This document shows, piece after piece, positions 1 to 5,039 of a DNA stretch of 5,039 bases (the first letter of the stretch is position 1; every line of letters begins with the position of its first letter). This DNA is from JAXHUK01 sp034189725 (GTDB taxonomy: Bacteria > Chloroflexota > Dehalococcoidia > SZUA-161). The position numbers were made by a program, and so were the translations under genes. The stretch spans positions 1 to 5,039 of the forward strand of contig JAXHUK010000120.1 in assembly GCA_034189725.1 (NCBI GenBank). Reading direction: 5' to 3'. The notes under the pieces were generated by a model. That model was not told the origin of the DNA, searched no databases, and was given only the letters and a program-made list of their open reading frames with translations.

Positions 1-120
1 GCACATCACGCGGATGATGTCCACATTGGGTGGTTGTTCCATGCGGGAGATGCCCGCAGCGTCAGCCGCTGCGTAGGTACACCAATTGCACAGAAAGCCG
101 ACGATTCTTGGTTCAAAGTC
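1..120 (-). CDS. N-terminal fragment of MvhD/HdrA-type hydrogenase iron-sulfur subunit, 5'-truncated and running off the left edge
   Basis: This 40-codon open frame begins DFEPRIVGFLCNWCTYAAAD and ends PPNVDIIRVMC at the window edge. The pattern matches the beginning of the MvhD family (methyl-viologen-reducing hydrogenase delta subunit, also found fused to the C-terminus of HdrA). That family carries a [2Fe-2S] cluster on conserved cysteines and passes electrons between a hydrogenase or formate dehydrogenase and heterodisulfide-reductase-like HdrA. Visible cysteines are C11, C14 (CNWC) and C40. The frame is closed by a TAG at 121-123 immediately before the first residue. No ATG, GTG or TTG precedes the CNWC motif; the first in-frame ATG is at 40-42, inside the domain. 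The gene therefore appears to have lost its start or an upstream HdrA part. It overlaps the 3' end of the LuxR-type gene in another frame. The family call rests on about 40 residues recognised by eye; whether it is expressed is doubtful. Confidence 0.7.
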
Positions 121-2840
121 CTAGCCGCCTGCGTTCGACTGTTGACACCAAGCTTGCTGTAGATATTTCGCGTGTGTGTCTTCGCTGTGCTTGGGGTGAT
201 ACAGAGTCTCCGGGCGATCTCGTCGTTCGAGAGGCCATTAGCGATGAGTTGCAATACCTCGCGCTCGCGCTCGCTGAGTGACTCAGGGAGTTGGCGGGCT
301 GGAGATGGAGTTAGTGGAGGTTTAAAGGTGCTTTTCATCTCCTCTGCGTCAAAAGCTGCCAGCAGCTTGTTTACATAAATCTGAGCGATACCCTGGGCTG
401 TGGCCTGCCTCAATAAGGTTGCTATGGCCTTACCCTCATCTAGAAAGATACGCACGTAGCCCTCCGGTTCACCAAGGGACAGTGCGTATTTCAGGGAAGC
501 TAACGCCTGGGGCGTATCCTCCTGATTCTTAAGTATCAATGCACGCAGCAGCAGTATCTCGATCGCTTTTCCCACCATCCCTTCCGCTTCTGCCCTCAGG
601 AGCAATCGCTCCAGCAATATCCTTGCCTCTTCGAGCCTGTCCTGAGCGATGAGCAGCCGTGCCAGTGACCGGTACTCTTCTTCGCGCAAATAGGTGATGT
701 CATCATCCACATTCAGCCCGCGTTCACCCAAAAGCTGCGCTGCTGCCTCCAGATCGCCTTGCGTTATCAAAATCCGTGCTTCCCAGGTGAGTGCCAGGTT
801 AATGATCCAGATGGGTACGTCGGATTCTTGCGCTAATTTCTCCAGTTGGCGTATCTTCTCTGTTGCTGCAACCAGGTCACCACTCGAAAATAGTAGTCTT
901 ACCAGAGAAAGATAGTTCCAGGCGAGGGCAGACACCATGCCTCCGTGCTCGCTCAGTTCGGCCCCCTGCTGCATATAGTGAATTGCGGTATCCATGTCAT
1001 TCCACTCACACAGGACCCATCCCCACATAGAGAGCAGCATACCGGCCATTTCGGTTTGGGCCAGACCGCTTTCGCTGGCTAGTTGGAGACCTTCCTGACA
1101 GATAACGACAGCTTCCTGAAGACGTCCCTCGAAAATATAATCGACTACCAATTGCAGGTTGGTAGTCAGGATGAGAAGGGTATTACCCGTCATTCGGCTG
1201 ATTCTACCGGCCTCGAGAAAGGCCTGGTCGGCTGCCGCCATGTCGCCACTGAAACAGTATGCATTGCCAGAAACAATGGCAGCGCTGCAACGCCATACCA
1301 GGTTATCCTGGGGAAGGTATTCGAGCGCTTGATGGGAAAATTGAATCATTGAGGGTACATCGCCCTGAAAGTAGGCAATATTGGCGCGTACAGCGGCTAT
1401 CATGCCTCGATGCTCTGTATTGTGTGAGTCGGCACTTGAGTTAACCAACTGTTCGGCTAATTGGAGGTGTAATTCAGCCTCCTGGAACCGACCGATCATG
1501 TGTAGCATTAAAGCATAGAAGATACAGAGCCGTGGGCTGGAGCATATGTATTCCTCGGGAAGCGCCCCGGCAAATCGGAATAGTGTTGCTTGTTCACCCC
1601 GTCCCCACAGAGTTTCAGCGTGCTCACTTAGCAGGTACACTGCCCGCTCAAAATCCTTTGCAGCTAAAGCGTGGTCAATTGCTGGAGCCATAAGTCCGTT
1701 ATTTTCATACCACTTGCTCGCTCGGCGATGCAACGTTTGTACCTGGTCTGGCTCAGTGTGTTGTAGGCGTTGACGCAGCAAGTCGCTAAACAGATGGTGA
1801 TAGCGGTACCACTCCCGACGGTCGTCGAGTGGCACAATAAACAGATTTGCGCGTTCAAGCTCTCTCAGAACCTCCTGGCCAGATGTAGCACGGGGGTGAT
1901 CGCCGTTGTATTCTTGATGCTCTTGCTCCCCGGTAAGAATAGCCTCACACAAGGGGCCGGTGAGTTCATCCAGGATGGCAGTCTGGAGCAGGAATTTTTG
2001 GGTGTCGGCAGGCTGATGTTGAATTACTTCTTCGACCAGGTAATCCATAATATATCGATTGCTACCGGTGAATGATTGAATAAAACTGGCGACGTTTTCG
2101 CAACCCTGCATCGATACCGCTACCATTTGCAGGCCGGCAATCCAACCTTCAGTACGAACCTCCAGAGCATCGACATCAGCAGTCTGCAACTCCAGACACA
2201 TTACGCGGTTAAGAAATTCGGTAACTTCACCGGGCGTGAAGCGCAGGTCGCTTAAGCGTAGTTCACTCAATTGACCGCGGCCCCTAAGTTTCGCCAGATG
2301 CAATGGAGGATCGGCGCGGGTGGCGATCACCAGATGTACTGTATCCGGCAGGTGATCGAGCAGAAACATCATTGCATCGTGAATTGGCTGGAATGTAATG
2401 AGGTGGTAGTCGTCCAGAACCAGTATGCAGGGGTGTTGAGGTGCTCTGTCGCTGGAAGTAGCTGCCAGGTCATTAATGATCATCGTAAGAATTGATTCGA
2501 TGGGTAGCGGCTGGATGGATTGGACCATTTGCAAGGCAGCCTTACCGATGTCCGGTCGTATTGTTTGCAGGGCAGTGATGAAATATGACCAGAATCGTGC
2601 TGGGTCGTTGTCGCCTTCGTCCAGCGAAACCCAGGCAACGTGTCGGGGCGAGGTTGCCTCGCCCCGACCGTGAATCCATTCGCTCAATAGCGTTGTTTTA
2701 CCGAAACCAGCCGGTGCGGAAACAAGCGTGAGCTTGCGCGTGAGACCTGCATCCAGTTGCTCGATCAAGCGTGGCCGTGATACTATATCTGGGCGTAGGG
2801 GTGGAATGTAGAGTTTGGTTTTCAAGATCGTTGTAGCCAT
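6..2840 (-). CDS. MalT/LAL-type LuxR-family transcriptional regulator (ATPase, TPR-like middle, HTH), altered C-terminus
   Basis: The product is a 944-residue STAND-type activator of the MalT/LAL class. Such proteins use ATP and an inducer to oligomerise and activate promoters; the inducer here is unknown. The N-terminus (MATTILKTKLYIPPLRPDIV) is typical of the class. Walker A is APAGFGKT (42-49), Walker B is CILVLDD (138-144), TRADPPL (174-180) is the sensor region, and EGWIAGLQ (231-238) matches the conserved MalT-class GWxxGLQ motif. Residues from about 360 to 830 are helical and TPR-like. The LuxR HTH starts at LSEREREVL (about 855) and includes the recognition segment TPSTAKTHTRNIY. I chose the ATG at 2840 over an upstream TTG at 2870 because a consensus -10 box lies between them. 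HTH homology ends near RTQAA (902-906). The last 38 residues are not family-like and are read out of frame through an MvhD-like sequence, so the native end is probably lost. A palindrome encodes residues 58-67. Length is within the class range (MalT about 900). Confidence 0.94.
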   Translation of the reverse strand: MATTILKTKLYIPPLRPDIVSRPRLIEQLDAGLTRKLTLVSAPAGFGKTTLLSEWIHGRGEATSPRHVAWVSLDEGDNDPARFWSYFITALQTIRPDIGKAALQMVQSIQPLPIESILTMIINDLAATSSDRAPQHPCILVLDDYHLITFQPIHDAMMFLLDHLPDTVHLVIATRADPPLHLAKLRGRGQLSELRLSDLRFTPGEVTEFLNRVMCLELQTADVDALEVRTEGWIAGLQMVAVSMQGCENVASFIQSFTGSNRYIMDYLVEEVIQHQPADTQKFLLQTAILDELTGPLCEAILTGEQEHQEYNGDHPRATSGQEVLRELERANLFIVPLDDRREWYRYHHLFSDLLRQRLQHTEPDQVQTLHRRASKWYENNGLMAPAIDHALAAKDFERAVYLLSEHAETLWGRGEQATLFRFAGALPEEYICSSPRLCIFYALMLHMIGRFQEAELHLQLAEQLVNSSADSHNTEHRGMIAAVRANIAYFQGDVPSMIQFSHQALEYLPQDNLVWRCSAAIVSGNAYCFSGDMAAADQAFLEAGRISRMTGNTLLILTTNLQLVVDYIFEGRLQEAVVICQEGLQLASESGLAQTEMAGMLLSMWGWVLCEWNDMDTAIHYMQQGAELSEHGGMVSALAWNYLSLVRLLFSSGDLVAATEKIRQLEKLAQESDVPIWIINLALTWEARILITQGDLEAAAQLLGERGLNVDDDITYLREEEYRSLARLLIAQDRLEEARILLERLLLRAEAEGMVGKAIEILLLRALILKNQEDTPQALASLKYALSLGEPEGYVRIFLDEGKAIATLLRQATAQGIAQIYVNKLLAAFDAEEMKSTFKPPLTPSPARQLPESLSEREREVLQLIANGLSNDEIARRLCITPSTAKTHTRNIYSKLGVNSRTQAARTLNQESSAFCAIGVPTQRLTLRASPAWNNHPMWTSSA
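2642..2668. repeat. Perfect 12-bp inverted repeat with 3-nt loop, in frame inside the regulator gene
   Basis: The left arm GTCGGGGCGAGG (2642-2653) and right arm CCTCGCCCCGAC (2657-2668) are exact reverse complements around the loop TTG. The element is 27 bp, exactly nine codons, and contributes the peptide GRGEATSPRH (about residues 58-67) between Walker A and the conserved VAWVSLDEGDNDP block, a place where this family varies. It is richer in G and C than its surroundings. The triplet ACG lies close to each end on the minus strand and might be a short target duplication, though three bases could be chance. It resembles the short GC-rich palindromic repeats scattered in Chloroflexota and cyanobacterial genomes. 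That it is a dispersed repeat is inference, since only one copy is in this window. Confidence 0.6.
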
Positions 2841-2852
2841 GTGCCTGCCCGA

Positions 2853-2881
2853 ATTATAGCTTGGTAGCAATGCTGGCGCAA
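2853..2881 (-). promoter_or_regulatory. Sigma70-type promoter for the LuxR-type regulator, nearly leaderless
   Basis: On the minus strand a perfect TATAAT (-10, 2853-2858) is preceded by a 17-nt spacer and TTGCGC (-35, 2876-2881; three of six consensus bases). Transcription would start near 2846, only about six bases before the ATG at 2840. There is consequently little room for a ribosome binding site; the GGCAGG stretch just upstream of the ATG would lie at or before the transcript start. This placement excludes the upstream TTG at 2870 as a start for this transcript. It is a prediction from consensus only. Confidence 0.5.
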
Positions 2882-3079
2882 ATGCAGGCAGGGAATAAAG
2901 AGCAGTGAGTAGCTAGAATCCTCTCTTTAAAAGGGAATGGTGTTGTGAGTAAAAGAGATAAGGCATAATTTTAGCAAAAGGGGATTATGGGCATCCGGAT
3001 CATACACATTTAGAATGATAGGGGTGCAACATTTGTTTGTCAGGGTGGAGGGATATTGCTCAGTACGTGACGGGTTTTG

Positions 3080-3577
3080 TCACCAGGAGTAATTTTCAAC
3101 CGATCCCCAGTCACTCAGAGGCCAATAACAGAACCACGCCTTACCGACGATAGCTTCTTCGGGGACGATGTCCCATCTGGCTGCGCCACGATTGTCACCC
3201 ACAATAAAGTAGCAGTTATCGGGTATCTGCTTTAGTGGAGCTGTTATCGAGCTCCCTCGAAGGTAAGGTTCACCGAGTTTCTCACCATTGACGTAGAGTT
3301 CGCCCCTGCTGATCTCTATCCACTCACCTGGCATACCGACTATCCGGTGAATTATATCCTTCTCTGTTCGGGACGACTCGAATACAACGATATCACCCCT
3401 TTGAGGGTTATCAAACCAGTATTTTGCTTTACTCACGATGACACGCTGCCCATCGTGCAGGTTGGGTTCCATACTGAAGCCCTGAACCTCAGCGCTGTGC
3501 GCTGCACTGCTGATAATCAGAAAGAATGCAACGGCAAGGAGGACTGTAATGGTTATTTCTCGAATTGCTGTTCTCAT
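3080..3577 (-). CDS. lepB: Signal peptidase I (S26 family) with His in place of the catalytic Lys
   Basis: The 165-residue product is a membrane-anchored type I signal peptidase, which removes signal peptides from exported proteins at the outer face of the cytoplasmic membrane. A single N-terminal membrane segment covers about residues 8-29. It is followed by box B GFSMEPNL with nucleophile Ser35, then RGDIVVFE (60-67), HRIVGMPGEW (77-86), the VNGEKLGEPYL loop (96-106) and VGDNRG (126-131). It is smaller than E. coli LepB (about 324 residues) but normal for compact Gram-positive and Chloroflexota forms. Two things are odd. The residue before RIVGMPG, normally the general-base Lys, is His77 as in Sec11/ER-type enzymes. 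The last box lacks the usual Ser/Asp-rich stretch after GDNR and reads GAARWDIVPEE. The ATG at 3577 leads straight into the anchor; only a weak AGAG-type ribosome site precedes it. It stands 144 bp from the upstream gene and 239 bp from the regulator, so it is probably monocistronic. Confidence 0.92.
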   Translation of the reverse strand: MRTAIREITITVLLAVAFFLIISSAAHSAEVQGFSMEPNLHDGQRVIVSKAKYWFDNPQRGDIVVFESSRTEKDIIHRIVGMPGEWIEISRGELYVNGEKLGEPYLRGSSITAPLKQIPDNCYFIVGDNRGAARWDIVPEEAIVGKAWFCYWPLSDWGSVENYSW

Positions 3578-3648
3578 ACTTGCAGACTCTCTAGGACATA
3601 CCCTACACTATTGTAGCACAGGTTTACAAACAGTGCCCGGTAATCGTA

Positions 3649-3697
3649 GATCGAATCCCCAGTGTTATCGAACACCTGGGGATTCGATCGATTTTTT
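3649..3697 (+). terminator. Rho-independent terminator-like hairpin with T6 tail, plus-strand orientation
   Basis: The arms GATCGAATCCCCAG (3649-3662) and CTGGGGATTCGATC (3676-3689) pair perfectly over 14 bp. The inner TGTT/AACA (3663-3666 and 3671-3674) adds four more pairs around an ATCG loop, with one bulged C at 3675. On the plus strand the stem is followed by GA and six T residues (3692-3697), the classic intrinsic terminator form. On the minus strand, where the neighbouring genes lie, the stem is followed by TACGATTACC with no T-run. The stem sits 25-73 bp past the serine hydrolase stop codon, so it may still help end that transcript or protect its 3' end. The hairpin is certain; its direction of action is inferred. 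Confidence 0.7.
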
Positions 3698-3721
3698 GTA
3701 GTTCTCCGTGTTGAGAAAGGA

Positions 3722-5039
3722 CTATTCGACCTTCTCGAATGTGTATTCATTCACACCAAGACCGATCACTATGACATATCTACCATCTTCGGTTTCCTCA
3801 GTTTTTACAGGCAACCCCGACAGTAATGAATCATAGAGTACGTATGAAAGCTCACCCTCGTCATTGATCCGGGCCCTTATCTCAGCCTGAAACTCGCCAG
3901 AATCGAAGATCAACTTGTCCTGCTGCCATTGCACTGTTATATCACCCAGTGCTGCATTACTGTATTGCCCCAGGTAGGGTGCGATCTCCTCGGTGTTAAT
4001 GCTCTCCTGGATTTGGGCCATGACTTCATCGCTGGCCTTTTTCATCATGTCGATTTGGAATTGCGCTGCCTCTTCGAATTGAGGGTCCTGCTGATACATC
4101 AACTCGAGCAGGCGGAACCGAACGAGCTGGTTGAATAAGGAGCCATACTGATTTGTAAGCACACTAATGCCCAGGTCTACATCGGGAATAAACGCCAGGT
4201 CAGAAGTGAAACCATTTGTGTTGCCGCCATGATGTAGAACCTTCAATCCTTTATACTCATCTACTATCCATCCCAATCCGTAACTTGCATCATCTGTTAT
4301 TGCCACCTGTGGTTCCCAGGTCTTTTTGAGGTTTTCTGCTGAGACAACTCGTGTGCCATCGGGGGCTACACCCTCATCGAGCTCGGTAACGAGGTAGCGC
4401 GCCATGTCCATTACATTGGACCACGCCCCGCCTGCTGGTACGACCGGGCCTAAAAGAGCCTCCTCCACATCAAGCGACATTGGGCTATATTCCAGTGCGA
4501 TGTTATTGTCATGCGGAATGCCATAATTCCCGCTAGCCTTAGCTTTATCAAACGAGAATGTTGTATTTGGCATACCAACAGTATCGAATATGCGCTCTTG
4601 CATCAGCGCAAGGTAATCCTCATAGAGGTTGCCATACTCCCCTCCCGCTGCCATCGCTGCCACGTATCCACCAGTGGCTACCATCTGATTGCTATATTGG
4701 AATGCCTCGCCGAAACCGGTAAAGAATTCGAAGTCGGCCAATGATTCGATAATGCCCTCGGCACCTGTGTCTTCACTATTGAAGATCATCTCAAAATCAC
4801 GTCGTGGAACTCCGGTGCATGCGCAGACAAGATGTTGTACCGTGATCATCTGTGTAATTTCGGGATCGGCAACGGTAAACGTGGGCATGATATCTACGAC
4901 TGGAGTATCCCAATCCATAATCCCATCATCGACAAGCTGCGCCATGAGCATAGTTGTCATTGTCTTGGTGGTCGAACCGATTAGCATCAATGTATCTGGC
5001 GTGACGGGATCGTTACCTCCCATTTCGCGCACGCCAAAG
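3722..5039 (-). CDS. Serine hydrolase, class C beta-lactamase/penicillin-binding-protein family, N-terminus beyond right edge
   Basis: The visible 438 codons encode a beta-lactamase-fold serine hydrolase. Relatives include esterases, D-aminopeptidases, D,D-peptidases and AmpC-like enzymes, so the substrate cannot be named. Counting from the GTG at 5032, STTK (20-23) holds the acyl-enzyme Ser and its Lys, YSN (113-115) is the second motif, and HHGGNTNGF (267-275) replaces the KTG triad as usual in this family. A conserved GGAWSN lies at 201-206. After about residue 345 a beta-rich C-terminal domain begins (PYLGQYSN), like the lipocalin-type domain found in many relatives. The GTG is unlikely to be the true start: the frame stays open to the edge, the preceding codons read FG, and the family normally has a strand plus signal peptide before the SxxK motif. 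Export is thus likely but unseen. The stretch HLVCACTGVPRRD has two Cys where many relatives have an HTSG-type sequence. The stop is TAG at 3722. Confidence 0.92.
   Translation of the reverse strand, partial: FGVREMGGNDPVTPDTLMLIGSTTKTMTTMLMAQLVDDGIMDWDTPVVDIMPTFTVADPEITQMITVQHLVCACTGVPRRDFEMIFNSEDTGAEGIIESLADFEFFTGFGEAFQYSNQMVATGGYVAAMAAGGEYGNLYEDYLALMQERIFDTVGMPNTTFSFDKAKASGNYGIPHDNNIALEYSPMSLDVEEALLGPVVPAGGAWSNVMDMARYLVTELDEGVAPDGTRVVSAENLKKTWEPQVAITDDASYGLGWIVDEYKGLKVLHHGGNTNGFTSDLAFIPDVDLGISVLTNQYGSLFNQLVRFRLLELMYQQDPQFEEAAQFQIDMMKKASDEVMAQIQESINTEEIAPYLGQYSNAALGDITVQWQQDKLIFDSGEFQAEIRARINDEGELSYVLYDSLLSGLPVKTEETEDGRYVIVIGLGVNEYTFEKVE

Noticed and set aside
1143..1167. 9-bp inverted repeat GACTACCAA/TTGGTAGTC with a 7-nt loop inside the regulator gene
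   Set aside because: A 9-bp stem of this kind is reasonably likely by chance in 5 kb, it encodes normal-looking helical protein and has no T-run.
1770..2075. Plus-strand open frames across the regulator and hydrolase, such as the 101-codon one here
   Set aside because: They are antisense to well-supported conserved genes, show no recognisable domains or ribosome sites and look like shadows.
2841..2870. N-terminal extension of the regulator from a TTG at 2870 (ten extra residues)
   Set aside because: The extension covers the predicted -10 box, starts with a rare codon, and family members begin at the ATT(I)LKTKLYIPP block, which fits the ATG at 2840.
3067..3083. Small GTGAC/GTCAC hairpin over the lepB stop codon as a lepB terminator
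   Set aside because: The stem is only 5 bp and no T-run follows on the minus strand.
3610..3615. TACAAT as the -10 box of a lepB promoter
   Set aside because: It is well placed before the gene, but no acceptable -35 box lies 16-18 bp upstream, so the support is too weak to list.
5030..5032. GTG at 5032 as the true start of the serine hydrolase
   Set aside because: The frame remains open to the window edge and the family needs more sequence before SxxK, so this codon is probably an internal Val.

Overview
The window is about 50% GC bacterial DNA, and every gene found lies on the minus strand. Transcription therefore runs from right to left: a serine hydrolase of the class C beta-lactamase family (cut by the right edge), a type I signal peptidase, a large MalT/LAL-type LuxR regulator, and the start of a domain that runs off the left edge. 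The long MalT-like regulator and the wording of the signal peptidase and beta-lactamase-fold protein look like Chloroflexota (Anaerolineae-like). This is family recognition from memory, not a search result.

Layout. At 1-120 (minus) a short open frame, not an obvious ORF, reads as the N-terminal part of an MvhD/HdrA-type iron-sulfur subunit (CNWC motif, then PPNVDIIRVMC). It lies inside the 3' end of the regulator gene in a different frame, begins directly after an in-frame TAG and has no usable start codon. Regulator homology stops at almost the same base. The left end thus looks like a rearrangement or assembly junction between two unrelated genes. At 6-2840 (minus) is the regulator: an N-terminal P-loop ATPase, a long helical TPR-like middle and a C-terminal LuxR helix-turn-helix whose natural end has been replaced by an out-of-frame tail. 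A perfect 12-bp palindrome with a 3-base loop (2642-2668) sits in frame within its ATPase domain. A good promoter lies directly upstream (2853-2881), so close to the ATG that the mRNA would have almost no leader. Region 2841-3079 holds this promoter and nothing else that I can support.

At 3080-3577 (minus) is a compact signal peptidase I with Ser35 as the evident nucleophile, a His where bacterial enzymes normally carry the catalytic Lys, and a shortened last conserved box. Region 3578-3721 contains a strong hairpin with a T-run, oriented as a terminator for plus-strand transcription although no plus-strand gene is present. From 3722 to the right edge (minus) is the serine hydrolase, with the STTK, YSN and HHGG motifs and a C-terminal beta-rich domain; its N-terminus lies outside the window.

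The genes are spaced more than 140 bp apart and look like separate transcription units, not an operon. I see no shared pathway. The signal peptidase and the probably exported hydrolase both belong to the cell envelope, but that link is only circumstantial. No tRNA, rRNA, CRISPR array or transposase gene was seen.
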